In this document: one piece after another, positions 33,568 through 42,636 of the stretch | Layout of the letters: the number at the start of each line of letters is the position of its first letter | Position numbering within the stretch: the first letter of the stretch is position 1 | Assembly: GCF_900090225.1 (NCBI RefSeq) | Contig: NZ_FMHY01000002.1 | Coordinates: 3,348,001-3,412,000, forward strand | DNA from: Micromonospora eburnea | GTDB lineage: Bacteria; Actinomycetota; Actinomycetes; Mycobacteriales; Micromonosporaceae | Direction of reading: 5' to 3' | DNA length: 64,000 bases | Translations under genes and position numbers: made by a program | The notes under the pieces: model-generated | Database searches by the model: none | What the model was told of the DNA's origin: nothing | What the model saw: only the letters and a program-made list of their open reading frames with translations

Positions 33568-34665
33568 ATGCGGTGGATCTCGGGCCTGGCCGGCGTGGCC
33601 GTCCTGGTGATCACCCTGAGCAGCGTCCTGCGCAACCTGGTGGTGCCGCGTGGCCTGGGTTCGGCGCTGGTACGGGTGCTCTGGCGGCTGGCCCGCTGGT
33701 TGCTGCGCCGGGCCGCGGCGCCCCTGCACGGCTACGAGGCACGCGACCGGTTCCTCGCCTGGTTGGCGCCGATCGTGCTGCTCGCGATGCTGTGGTCCTG
33801 GCTGATCGGGCTGCTGGCCGGGTACGGGCTGCTCATGCACGCGCTCTCCGGACTGCCCTGGGCGGACTCCTTCCGCGAGGCCGGCTCCAGCCTGTTCACC
33901 CTCGGCTTCGCGTCCAACGCCCGCAGCCAGCTCAACGCGCTGGACTTCGTGGCCGCCGCGAGCGGGCCGGTGGTCATCGCGCTGCAGATCGCGTACCTGC
34001 CGACGCTCTACGGCGCCTACAACCGCCGTGAACTGGAGGTGACCCTGCTGGAGTCCCGGGTCTCCCAGCCCGCCTGGGGGCCGGAACTGCTGGCCCGGCA
34101 GGCCCTTGTCGGCACCGTCGACGAGCTTCAGGGGCTGTACGAGGACTGGGAGCGGCTGGCCGCGGACGTCGGCGAGACGCACACCAACTACCCGGTGCTG
34201 CTCGCGTTCCGCTCGCCTCGCCCGTACCGGAGCTGGGTCGTCGCCCTGATCGCGGTGATGGACGCCGCCGCGATGCACATCTCGCTGGCCCCGACGGCGG
34301 CGACCGTACCCGCCGCGCGGCTGATGTTGCGCTCGGGCTTCACCGCGCTGCGCGACATCGCCCGGGTCGTGGGTATCCCGTTCGATCCTGATCCCCGGCC
34401 GGACGGTCCGCTCCGGCTCACGTTCGAGGAGTACGCCGAGGCGGTGGCGCACGTGCGGCGTGCCGGCTTCGCCCTGGAACGCTCGGCCGAGGAGTCGTGG
34501 CCGCATTTTCGTGGCTGGCGGGTCAACTACGAGAACATCGCCCACGCGCTGGCGCACAGCACCGACGCGGTGCCGGCGCTGTGGAGCGGCGACCGGGACT
34601 TCCCCAGCACACCCCTGGCGCCCCGCCGGCCGACCGACCGCCGGCCGCAGCCGCCGGGCCGCTGA
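33568..34665 (+). CDS. Membrane protein with a potassium-channel-like pore segment
   Basis: A 365-residue protein. Hydrophobic segments lie near residues 4-22, 63-90 and 125-148. Between the second and third, S-S-L-F-T-L-G-F-A (residues 107-115) resembles the P-loop and selectivity filter of two-segment K+ channels (T-x-G-Y/F-G), but the last Gly is Ala. A long cytoplasmic C-terminal region (150-365), helical and without a recognised RCK domain, follows. I do not recognise a named family. The ATG at 33568 is the first sensible start; the in-frame extension upstream overlaps the MFS gene. Confidence 0.7.
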   Translation: MRWISGLAGVAVLVITLSSVLRNLVVPRGLGSALVRVLWRLARWLLRRAAAPLHGYEARDRFLAWLAPIVLLAMLWSWLIGLLAGYGLLMHALSGLPWADSFREAGSSLFTLGFASNARSQLNALDFVAAASGPVVIALQIAYLPTLYGAYNRRELEVTLLESRVSQPAWGPELLARQALVGTVDELQGLYEDWERLAADVGETHTNYPVLLAFRSPRPYRSWVVALIAVMDAAAMHISLAPTAATVPAARLMLRSGFTALRDIARVVGIPFDPDPRPDGPLRLTFEEYAEAVAHVRRAGFALERSAEESWPHFRGWRVNYENIAHALAHSTDAVPALWSGDRDFPSTPLAPRRPTDRRPQPPGR

Positions 34666-34771
34666 GCGGTGATCCGGCCCGACCTGCCCGTGCACCGGCG
34701 CGTCGGCAGTTTGGCGACGCGGACCCGCGCCGGCGGCGGGCGTCCGGACGAGGTGCGCCACAATCGACGCC

Positions 34772-37700
34772 ATGCGGTTCGGCATCCTCGGCGAGACGGA
34801 GGTGTACCAGGCCGATGGTCACCCGTTCGGCATCGGCGGGCCGCGGCTGCGTGCCCTGCTGGTGCGGCTGCTGCTCGACGCGGGTCGGGTGGTCCCAGCC
34901 GACCGCCTGATCGAGGGCCTGTACGGCGACAAGCCGCCCGAGCGGGCGGCGAACGCGTTGCAGTCGCAGGTGTCGCGGCTGCGCCAGGTGCTGGCCGGCG
35001 CGGGCGGGCCGGTGGCCCCGGTGGAGTTCCACCCGGCGGGTTACCGGCTCGCGGTCGACCCGGAGGACGTCGACGTGCACCGCTTCACCAGCCTGGCCGG
35101 GGCCGGGCAGGCCGCGCTGGCCGCCGGTGACCGGCGCGGTGCCGTCGAGTTGCTGGGCGAGGCGCTCGGGTTGTGGCGGGGCGAGGCGCTGGCGGATGTG
35201 ACCGAGGCGCCGTTCGCTCCCGCCTGGACGGCGCGGCTGCGGGAACGCCGGCTGGCGGCGATCGAGGACCGGATCGAGGCGGAACTCGGGTTGGCCGGGG
35301 CGGGTCCCGGGCCGCCCGCCGTCGAGCCGCTGGTGACGGAGCTGCGGGAGTTGGTCGGCGCGTACCCGCTGCGGGAACGGCTGCGCGGCCAGCTGATGCG
35401 GGCGCTGCACCTCGGCGGCCGGCGCGCCGAGGCGCTGGTCGCCTTCGCGGACCTGCGCCGCGTCCTCGCCGACGAACTCGGCGCCGACCCGTCCGCCGAG
35501 CTGGTCGCGCTGCACACGGCGCTGCTGCGGGCCGAGGTCGCGGCCCCGACGGCGGCGGCGGGGGCGGGGCACGCGCTGCCGAGCCAACTCACCAGCTTCG
35601 TCGGCCGGGAGCCGGAGCTGGCCCGGGTCGGCCAACTGCTCGGCGCGGCCCGGCTGGTCACCCTGCACGGCCCGGGCGGTGCCGGCAAGACCCGACTGGC
35701 GATCGAGGCCGCGACCCGGCACGGCGGCGAGGTCCGCCTGGTCGAGCTGGCGGCGGTGGCCCCGGGCGCGGACGTGGCCGCGGCGGTGCTGGCCGCGCTC
35801 GACCTGCGGGACACCACGCTGCGCGACCGGGGTGTACCCGGGGACGCCGCCGAGCGCCTCGTCGCCGCGCTCACCGGCCGGCGCCTGCTGCTCGTGTTGG
35901 ACAACTGCGAACACCTGGTGGCCGACGTGGCCCGGCTCGCGGCCCGACTGCTCGGCGCCGCCCCGCTGCTGCGCGTGCTGGCCACCAGCCGGGAACCGCT
36001 CGGCGTGCCCGGCGAGGCGCTGTGCCCGGTGACCGGCCTGCCGGTGCCGTCCGCCACCGCCGCGCCCGAACGCGCCCGCGACTATCCGGCCGTACGGCTC
36101 TTCGCGGATCGCGCCGCCGACGTGGTCCCGGGTTTCACCGTCGACCCCGACACCGTCGGGCCGGTCCTGCGGATCTGCCGTACGCTCGATGGCCTGCCGC
36201 TGGCCATCGAACTGGCCGCGGCGCGGCTGCGGGCGCTGCCGGTCGTGGAGGTCGCCGCCCGCCTCGACGACCGGTTCCGGCTGTTGAGCCGGGGCAGCCG
36301 GATCGCCGAGCCGCGACACCAGACGCTGCGTGCGGTGGTGCGGTGGAGCTGGGACCTGCTGGACGAGACCGAGCGGCGGCTGGCCCGCCGGCTCAGCGTG
36401 TTCGCCGGCAGCGCCGACCTGGCGGCCGTCGAGCGGGTCTGCGCGCCGCTCGACGGCGACCTCGTCGACGTGCTGTCCGGCCTCGTGGACAAATCCCTGG
36501 TGGAGGCCGCCGGCGGGCGGTTCCGGATGCTGGAGACGGTACGCGCGTTCGCGGCCGAACAGCTCGCCGAGGCGGGGGAGGCCGAGCGGTTCCGCCGCGC
36601 GCACGCGGCGTACTTCCTCGACCTGGCCCGTACGGGTGACGCGCGGTTGCGCGGCCCGCGGCAGCTGGACTGGTTGCGGCGGCTGGACGCGGATCGGGAC
36701 GACCTGCACGCGGCGCTGCGCCAGTCGGTGGCCGTCGACGACATCGGCACCGCTCTGCGGATGGTCGCCGCGCTGTCGTTCTACTGGTGGCTGCGGGGCC
36801 TGCGAACTGACGCCGCGATGATCGCCGGTCAGCTCGTCGACCGGCTCGACGAACCGCCGCCCGGGCTGGCCGAGGAGCACGCGCTCTGCCTGCTGGTCGC
36901 GTCGCTGGGCGGTGCCACCAGCCGCGAGGTCGAACCGGCCACGGCGATCCTCTGGGAGCTGGGCCGGCCGCCCGAGTACCCGTTCCTGTTCTACCTCTCC
37001 GGCATGGCCGCCGGCCCGCCGCCACCCGAGCGGCAGGCTCAGCTGCGCGCGTCGGAAGACTGGGACGTGCTGTTCGGCGCCGACCCGTGGATCCGCGCAC
37101 TCGGCTCCCTCGGCATCGGAATGATGTGGCAGTTCGAGGGCCGGTTCGACCGGGCCCGGGCGGCGCTCACGGTCGCCCTCGACGGGTTCCGCGCCATCGG
37201 CGAGCGGTGGGGGACCATCCTCGTGCTCAGCTCGCTGGCCGAGGTGGCCCAGCGGGCGGGTGATGCCGCGGCAGGAACGGCTCCGCTGGACGAGGCACTG
37301 CGGTTGGCGGACGAACTCGGCTCCACGCTCGACATGGCCGAGCTGCTGCGTGCCCGGGCCGACGGGCGGCTCGGCGGCGACGACCTGGCCGGGGCGGAGG
37401 CCGACTACGAGCGGGCGGCGCGGTTGGCCCAACCGGCCGGGGCCGCGGAGCTGCTCGCCGCGGCCCACCTCGGGCTCGGCGAGATCGCCCTGCGGCGCGG
37501 TGACCTGACCGGGGCCCGGCGGCTCTGCGAGCGGGCGCTGTCCGAGTGCCCCGCCGGCTGGTTCGGCGCCGAGGTGGTGCGGCTGGGGGCGCTGGTCACG
37601 CTCGGGCGTACGGCCGAGGCGGCGGGCGACCCGGCGACCGCCCGCCTGCGCTACCGGCAGGTGCTCGGCGTGACCGTCGGGGCCTGGGACCCACCGCTGC

Positions 37701-37939
37701 TCACCGCCGCCCTTGAGGGCCTGGCCGGGCCGGTGCTGCGGCGCGGCGCCGACGAGCGGGCCGTGGTGCTGCTCGGCGCACTGACGACCCTGCTGCCCGG
37801 CGCCGTCGCCGCCGCGCACGCCACGCCGGTGGCGGCCGTGGCCCGGAGCCGGCTCGGCGACACCGCCTACGAGCTTGCCTTCGCCCGGGGCGCCGCGATG
37901 GGCCGCCCCGAGGCGACGGCGTTGCTGGACGCCGGCTGA
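34772..37939 (+). CDS. AfsR/SARP-type regulator with BTAD, NB-ARC-like ATPase and TPR domains
   Basis: A 1055-residue multidomain regulator. Residues 1-92 form the OmpR-like winged helix, 98-252 the bacterial transcriptional activation domain, 270-560 an NB-ARC/STAND ATPase with Walker A G-P-G-G-A-G-K-T (300-307) and Walker B L-L-L-V-L-D-N-C, and 600-1050 TPR-like helical repeats. Such proteins activate secondary metabolism or transport genes after ligand or ATP binding. A CACAAT -10-like element ends 7 bases before the ATG, so the mRNA may be leaderless. It lies 68 bases ahead of a DrrAB-type exporter operon, its probable target. Confidence 0.92.
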   Translation: MRFGILGETEVYQADGHPFGIGGPRLRALLVRLLLDAGRVVPADRLIEGLYGDKPPERAANALQSQVSRLRQVLAGAGGPVAPVEFHPAGYRLAVDPEDVDVHRFTSLAGAGQAALAAGDRRGAVELLGEALGLWRGEALADVTEAPFAPAWTARLRERRLAAIEDRIEAELGLAGAGPGPPAVEPLVTELRELVGAYPLRERLRGQLMRALHLGGRRAEALVAFADLRRVLADELGADPSAELVALHTALLRAEVAAPTAAAGAGHALPSQLTSFVGREPELARVGQLLGAARLVTLHGPGGAGKTRLAIEAATRHGGEVRLVELAAVAPGADVAAAVLAALDLRDTTLRDRGVPGDAAERLVAALTGRRLLLVLDNCEHLVADVARLAARLLGAAPLLRVLATSREPLGVPGEALCPVTGLPVPSATAAPERARDYPAVRLFADRAADVVPGFTVDPDTVGPVLRICRTLDGLPLAIELAAARLRALPVVEVAARLDDRFRLLSRGSRIAEPRHQTLRAVVRWSWDLLDETERRLARRLSVFAGSADLAAVERVCAPLDGDLVDVLSGLVDKSLVEAAGGRFRMLETVRAFAAEQLAEAGEAERFRRAHAAYFLDLARTGDARLRGPRQLDWLRRLDADRDDLHAALRQSVAVDDIGTALRMVAALSFYWWLRGLRTDAAMIAGQLVDRLDEPPPGLAEEHALCLLVASLGGATSREVEPATAILWELGRPPEYPFLFYLSGMAAGPPPPERQAQLRASEDWDVLFGADPWIRALGSLGIGMMWQFEGRFDRARAALTVALDGFRAIGERWGTILVLSSLAEVAQRAGDAAAGTAPLDEALRLADELGSTLDMAELLRARADGRLGGDDLAGAEADYERAARLAQPAGAAELLAAAHLGLGEIALRRGDLTGARRLCERALSECPAGWFGAEVVRLGALVTLGRTAEAAGDPATARLRYRQVLGVTVGAWDPPLLTAALEGLAGPVLRRGADERAVVLLGALTTLLPGAVAAAHATPVAAVARSRLGDTAYELAFARGAAMGRPEATALLDAG

Positions 37940-38007
37940 CGGCGGCACGACCCGCGCCGTCAGCGGCCGGTGCGCGGCCGGTCAGCGCCCCCGGCGACGC
38001 TGCCGGC

Positions 38008-38979
38008 ATGACCAACGAGACACCAGCCGTCGTGGCCGAGGGACTGCGAAAGCGGTACGGCCGCAACCCCGCCCTCGACGGGTTCGACCTGTCCGTACCG
38101 GCCGGCACGATCTTTGGGTTGCTGGGGCCGAACGGTGCCGGCAAGACCACGGCCGTGCGCATCCTGGCCACCCTGCTGCGCTTCGATGCGGGCCAGGCCC
38201 GGGTCGCCGGGTACGACGTGGCGCGCCAGCCCGAGCAGGTCCGCCACGCGATCGGCCTGACCGGGCAGTACGCGGCCGTCGACGAACTCCTCACTGGCCG
38301 GCAGAACCTGGTTCTGTTCGGTCGGCTCCGCCACCTGCCGGGGCGGGCGGCCCGGCGGCGGGCGGACGAGCTGCTGGAGCAGTTCCGGCTGACCGACGCG
38401 GCGGACCGGTCCGTCGGCGGGTACTCCGGCGGGATGCGCCGCCGGCTCGACCTCGCCGCCAGCCTGATGATGACGCCGAGGGTGTTGTTCCTCGACGAGC
38501 CGACCACCGGGCTGGACCCGCGTAGCCGCAACGGCCTCTGGGCGGCCGTGCGGTCACTCGTCGCCGACGGCACCACCGTCCTGCTCACCACGCAGTACCT
38601 GGACGAGGCAGACCAGCTCGCCGACCGGATCTCCGTGGTGGACGCCGGCCGGGTGGTCGCCGAGGGCACTCCGGCCGAGCTGAAGGCCCGCATCGGTGCG
38701 GACCGGATCGAACTGGTGCTCCGGAGCGCCGCGCAGCTGCCGACGGCGGCCGGCGTCGTCGAACGGATCACGGGCGGGCCGGTGACGATCGACGCGGAGA
38801 TCCGGCAGCTCAGCGCCCCCGTTGTCGACCGGGTCGCGGTCCTCGCCGACGTCATGCGGGCGCTGCGGGACGCCGCCGTGGCGGTCGAGGATGTCACCCT
38901 GCGACGGCCGACCCTCGACGAGGCGTTCCTGTGGCTCACCCGGCGTGAGCCCGCCCGCCGGACGGAGGTGGCCGCGTGA
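38008..38979 (+). CDS. drrA: ABC exporter ATPase (DrrA type)
   Basis: A 323-residue ATPase. Walker A G-P-N-G-A-G-K-T-T (40-48), signature Y-S-G-G-M (139-143) and Walker B V-L-F-L-D-E-P (159-165) are intact, and the C-terminal 100 residues match the extension of daunorubicin-resistance ATPases. It drives export of a drug or natural product with the permease that follows (GTGA overlap). Position behind an AfsR-type activator suggests inducible self-resistance or export, although no biosynthetic genes are in the window. Confidence 0.9.
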   Translation: MTNETPAVVAEGLRKRYGRNPALDGFDLSVPAGTIFGLLGPNGAGKTTAVRILATLLRFDAGQARVAGYDVARQPEQVRHAIGLTGQYAAVDELLTGRQNLVLFGRLRHLPGRAARRRADELLEQFRLTDAADRSVGGYSGGMRRRLDLAASLMMTPRVLFLDEPTTGLDPRSRNGLWAAVRSLVADGTTVLLTTQYLDEADQLADRISVVDAGRVVAEGTPAELKARIGADRIELVLRSAAQLPTAAGVVERITGGPVTIDAEIRQLSAPVVDRVAVLADVMRALRDAAVAVEDVTLRRPTLDEAFLWLTRREPARRTEVAA

Positions 38980-39833
38980 CCACTGCAGTGCAGCGCCCGG
39001 CGTCCGCCGATCCGGCACCACCGGCGTCCGGCGGTCCGCTCACCCGGCTCGGCTGGGCGGTGCGCGACGGCTGGGCGATGACGGGCCGCAACATGTGGCA
39101 CGTGGTCCGGTCGCCCGAGGAGATCATCCTCTACTTCAGCCTGCCGATCATGTTCGTGCTCGTCTTCGGCTACGTGTTCGGCAGCGGCATGGCGGTGCCC
39201 GGGGAGGGCAGCTACCGCGAGTTCCTGCTGCCCGGGGTCTTCGTGATGACGATGCTCTACGGCCTCGGCGCCACCGCGTCGAGCGTCGCCTTCGACGCCA
39301 GCCGCGGCGTGGTCGACCGGTTCCGGTCGATGCCGATGGCCCGGTCCGCCCTGCTGACCGGCCGGGCCGGCGCCGATGTCATCCGTGCGCTGCTGGAGAT
39401 GGCCACCCTGGTCGTCTGCGGCCTGCTCGTCGGCTGGCGGTGGCGCCACGGCGTGGCTGACGCGCTGGCGGCGGTGGCGCTGATCCTGCTGCTGCGGATG
39501 GCGTTGACCTGGATCGGGATCCTCCTGGGGCTGGCCGCCCCGAAGCCCGACGCGGTCGGCGTGATCGTGTTCCCGCTCGCCTTCCCGCTCACCGCGCTGT
39601 CCAACGTCTTCGTCGCACCGGACCTGATGCCGGACTGGCTCGGCGCGATCTCCGCGTGGAATCCGCTCTCCGCCACCGTGGCGGCAGCGCGCGAGTTGTT
39701 CGGCAACCCGGGAGTCGGCGGCGAGTCGTGGGCGGCGCAGCACGCGCTGCTGTTGGCCGTCGGCTGGCCGGTGCTGCTCATCGTGGTCGTCGCGCCCCTG
39801 GCGGTACGCCGCTACCAGCGGCTGAGCCGCTGA
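38976..39833 (+). CDS. drrB: ABC-2 type exporter permease (DrrB type)
   Basis: A 285-residue membrane protein with six segments of the ABC-2 permease family. The region R-G-V-V-D-R-F-R-S-M-P-M after the second segment is the DrrB-like cytoplasmic loop. GTG start overlapping the drrA stop. A perfect 14-bp hairpin follows the gene. Confidence 0.9.
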   Translation: MTTAVQRPASADPAPPASGGPLTRLGWAVRDGWAMTGRNMWHVVRSPEEIILYFSLPIMFVLVFGYVFGSGMAVPGEGSYREFLLPGVFVMTMLYGLGATASSVAFDASRGVVDRFRSMPMARSALLTGRAGADVIRALLEMATLVVCGLLVGWRWRHGVADALAAVALILLLRMALTWIGILLGLAAPKPDAVGVIVFPLAFPLTALSNVFVAPDLMPDWLGAISAWNPLSATVAAARELFGNPGVGGESWAAQHALLLAVGWPVLLIVVVAPLAVRRYQRLSR

Positions 39834-39840
39834 GGCACCC

Positions 39841-39871
39841 ACCCGGCCGGGCCCTCGGGGCCCGGCCGGGT
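39841..39871. terminator. Bidirectional terminator between drrB and the SRPBCC gene
   Basis: ACCCGGCCGGGCCC (39841-39854) and its exact complement (39858-39871) enclose a TCG loop, 7 bases after the drrB stop and about 65 bases from the converging SRPBCC stop. Confidence 0.8.
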
Positions 39872-39936
39872 GGCTGTCGAGACGGGAGCCAGGGCTGCTG
39901 CCGGTGATCCGCGTCGTCTCCGCCGAGCCGACCGGC

Positions 39937-40419
39937 TCAGGCGTGCAACGGCCGGCCGGTCTCCAGCAGCGTCTTGAGGTCGCTGAGGACCTCGGGCCAG
40001 CCCCCGCCGGCACTCTCGAGCTGGCCGTCCACCTGGGTCAGGGTCTGCGGCGCGCCGGCCAGCTCGTGGGTCACGGTGAGGGAGCTGATGCCGTCGCCCC
40101 GCTCCTGGATCTCGTACGTCAGGCGGGTGGCGGGCTCGTCCAGCCAGGTCGCCCGCCAGGTCTGCACCAGCCGGACCGGCGGCTCGACCTCGATCACCTC
40201 GCCCTCGACCAGGATCTCCGGCATGCCGTCCTGGTGTTGTTCGGGAGTCGCGCGGGCGAGGTAGCCGCCGCCCGGGCGGAGGTCGTACTCGGCCAGGCCC
40301 TGGTAGCCGTACCGCTGGGTCCATTCGGGCTTGGTGATCGCGTCCCAGATCGCCTGCGGCGTCGCCTTGATGTACACCCGGTAGACCCTGGTGGTCCCGG
40401 TGGTCGTCGTGGTGGTCAC
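39937..40419 (-). CDS. SRPBCC/AHSA1-family protein
   Basis: A 160-residue protein with the AHSA1-like fold: I-K-A-T-P-Q-A-I-W-D-A-I-T-K-P-E near the start, Y-D-L-R-P-G-G-G-Y in the middle and W-P-E-V-L-S-D-L-K-T-L-L-E-T-G-R at the end. A run of seven Thr opens the protein. GTG start with AAGGAG upstream, overlapping the stop of the ArsR gene (GTGA). ArsR-SRPBCC pairs are common in actinomycetes and probably respond to a small hydrophobic ligand; the function is not known. Confidence 0.85.
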   Translation of the reverse strand: MTTTTTTGTTRVYRVYIKATPQAIWDAITKPEWTQRYGYQGLAEYDLRPGGGYLARATPEQHQDGMPEILVEGEVIEVEPPVRLVQTWRATWLDEPATRLTYEIQERGDGISSLTVTHELAGAPQTLTQVDGQLESAGGGWPEVLSDLKTLLETGRPLHA

Positions 40420-40751
40420 GGCTTCTCCTTCGTCTCGTCGCGTTCGAGTTCTGACTTGAGGTCGAGCAGCGCCACGGCGTGGCGTTCGGTGTACTTGTCG
40501 ATCCAGCGGTCGTGGATCGACCGGATCGGCACCGGGTTGAGGAAGTGCAGCTTCTCCCGGCCCTGCTTTCGGGTCACCACGAGCCCGGCGTCCTCCAGCA
40601 GGCGCAGGTGCTTCATCACGCCGAACCGGGTCATCGCCAGCCCGGATTCCAGCTCCGTCAACGTCTGGCCGTCCCGAACGAAGAGGCGGTCGAGCAGGGC
40701 GCGACGGGTCGGATCGGCGAGCGCCTTGAACACCAGGTCGTCGTCGTTCAC
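40416..40751 (-). CDS. ArsR-family regulator paired with an SRPBCC gene
   Basis: A 111-residue winged-helix repressor. F-K-A-L-A-D-P-T-R-R-A-L-L-D-R-L opens the HTH domain, and G-V-M-K-H-L-R-L-L-E-D-A-G-L-V is the recognition region; no metal-binding Cys pair is seen. The GTG at 40751 is preferred because a TTGACA/TATCTT promoter ends 7 bases before it, implying a leaderless mRNA; the extension to 40781 would cover the operator. A perfect palindrome fills the promoter spacer, so autorepression is expected. Confidence 0.88.
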   Translation of the reverse strand: MNDDDLVFKALADPTRRALLDRLFVRDGQTLTELESGLAMTRFGVMKHLRLLEDAGLVVTRKQGREKLHFLNPVPIRSIHDRWIDKYTERHAVALLDLKSELERDETKEKP

Positions 40752-40758
40752 ACCAGCC

Positions 40759-40788
40759 AAGATAGGTGACCAAAAGGTCACATGTCAA
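40759..40788 (-). promoter_or_regulatory. Autoregulated promoter of the ArsR-SRPBCC operon
   Basis: On the minus strand: -35 TTGACA (40788-40783), an 18-base spacer, -10 TATCTT (40764-40759), then 7 bases to the GTG start. The spacer contains the perfect 16-bp palindrome GTGACCAAAAGGTCAC (40766-40781). A dimeric repressor bound there would exclude polymerase. The rest of the interval to the MptB start (40789-41049) shows no gene and no clear plus-strand promoter. Confidence 0.75.
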
Positions 40789-41049
40789 GGCGCTCGCCTG
40801 TCCGCGGCCCGCCGGCGGTGTCCCGTGGCGGTGGCAGTCCCCGGGCCGGCGGCGGGGCCAGGTTAGGCCGGCCGTACGCGGGGAACCCGGCGGCACGCCC
40901 GCGCGCGGGCCCGCGTCACCCGACACCGACCGCTGAACGCTGCCGGTCACGTCGGGGCCGCAGCATCCCGAGGGCCGCCCGACCGCACGGTCGGGACGGC
41001 CGCGAACGACGACCTCTGGCGAGACGAGCCGACGGATGAATGGTTGCTG

Positions 41050-42573
41050 ATGGTTCTGTGTGATGCTGCCGTATCGGGTCGTACCGCAGTGCCCACCCGC
41101 GCGCCGATCCACCGGGACCGGGTGCTCGGCACGGTCGGCTCGACCGTCGTCGCGGGCGGCGGCCTGCTGGCCGGCGTGACGCCGCTCGGCGAGGTCGCGA
41201 TCGACCTGCCACTCCTGCACGAGCTGCGCGCGTTGCCGGCGCTGTCGGTGTCCGTGCTCTACGCCGGCCTGGCGATGCTCCTGCTGGCCTGGTGGCGGGT
41301 CGGTGTGTCGGTACGCGCCGACGCCGGCCCCTCCGGTCGGGAACTGGCGACGACAGCGGCGTGGTGGGCGGCGCCATTCGCCGTCATCACCCCGATCTTC
41401 AGCGGCGACGTGCACAGCTATCTCGCGCAGGGCGCGATGACGATGGCCGGCCTGGACGCCTACCGGGTCGGGCCGTCCGCCCTGGGCGGCCCGCTCACCG
41501 TCAACGTGCCCGAGATCTGGCAGCACACCCCGGCGCCGTACGGTCCGGTCTTCCTCCGACTCGCCGCCACCGTGACCGCCCTGACCGGCGGCGGCGTCTG
41601 GGCCGGCATCATCGGGATGCGGGTGCTGGCGCTGCTGGGCGTGGGCCTGCTGGCCTGGTCGGTGCCCCGGTTGGCCGGCCTGTGCGGGGTGCCACCGACG
41701 GCCGCGATGTGGCTGGGCGTGCTCAACCCCCTCGTGCTGCTGCACCTGGTCGCCGACGCCCACAACGAGGCGGTGATGTTGGGCCTCATGTGCGTCGGGT
41801 TGCTCCTGGCGCTGCGGCGGCGGCCCGTGCTCGGCATCATCCTGATCACGCTCGCGGCCCTGGTCAAGGCTCCGGCCGTGGTCGCGCTCGCCTTCGTCGT
41901 CCCGGTCTGGGCGCGGCACCTCGCCGGCCGGCGCGGGCGGCTGCTCAGAGCGGCCCGGCGCACCGTCCTCGTCGCCGCCGTCACCGGGCTGGCCGTCACC
42001 GCCGCGACGAGAAGCGGCATCGGCTGGGTACGCGCCCTGGACACGCCCACCCACGCGCACACCTGGATGTCGATCACCACGGACCTCGGTTGGGCGGCCG
42101 GAAGTCTGCTGCACCGGCTGAACGGCCTCGCGGTCGAGCACACCATCCGGGCCTTCTGGCTGGCCGGACTCGTCCTCGCCGCCGGGGTCAACCTGGTCCT
42201 GTGGCGACGCGTCGCCCGGATCGGGCCGGTGGCCGCGCTCGGGCTGGGGCTGGCGGCGCTGGTGCTCACCGGACCGGTGGTGCACCCGTGGTATCTGCTC
42301 TGGGCGCTCGTACCCCTCGCCGCGGCCGCCCGGGGCGCCGGGACGCGCCGGGCGGTGGCCGTCGGCACGGTCGTCCTCGTCCTGGTGGTGCTGCCCGGTG
42401 GCGTCCAGCCCGGTCTGTCCGCGGCGCTCGGCGCGGTGCTGGGGGTCTCGGCGGTGCTGGTCGCCACGATGGTGGCCCGGCGCCGGTCCCGGCAGCGGAG
42501 GTGGACCCGGCCGACGGACGAGCCGTTCCGGCCCGGCGGGCCGGGCGCGGTGCACGTCCGACCCACCGTCTGA
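41050..42573 (+). CDS. mptB: Polyprenol-phosphomannose-dependent alpha-1,6-mannosyltransferase (MptB family)
   Basis: A 507-residue GT-C membrane protein with about 12-13 segments. The first loop carries the acidic motif S-G-D-V-H-S-Y (metal/phospho-sugar site), and P-A-P-Y-G-P-V in the second loop and V-H-P-W-Y in a late loop are typical of MptA/MptB. In Mycobacterium/Corynebacterium this family builds the lipomannan backbone; in this organism the mannosylated glycolipid product is inferred. It is transcribed alone from a 268-bp gap. Confidence 0.85.
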   Translation: MVLCDAAVSGRTAVPTRAPIHRDRVLGTVGSTVVAGGGLLAGVTPLGEVAIDLPLLHELRALPALSVSVLYAGLAMLLLAWWRVGVSVRADAGPSGRELATTAAWWAAPFAVITPIFSGDVHSYLAQGAMTMAGLDAYRVGPSALGGPLTVNVPEIWQHTPAPYGPVFLRLAATVTALTGGGVWAGIIGMRVLALLGVGLLAWSVPRLAGLCGVPPTAAMWLGVLNPLVLLHLVADAHNEAVMLGLMCVGLLLALRRRPVLGIILITLAALVKAPAVVALAFVVPVWARHLAGRRGRLLRAARRTVLVAAVTGLAVTAATRSGIGWVRALDTPTHAHTWMSITTDLGWAAGSLLHRLNGLAVEHTIRAFWLAGLVLAAGVNLVLWRRVARIGPVAALGLGLAALVLTGPVVHPWYLLWALVPLAAAARGAGTRRAVAVGTVVLVLVVLPGGVQPGLSAALGAVLGVSAVLVATMVARRRSRQRRWTRPTDEPFRPGGPGAVHVRPTV

Positions 42574-42636
42574 GCCGAGGCCCGTCGCGCCAGCCCACGA
42601 CGCCGCACCGGGTGCGGCCGGCCGGCGGCGCTCCGG

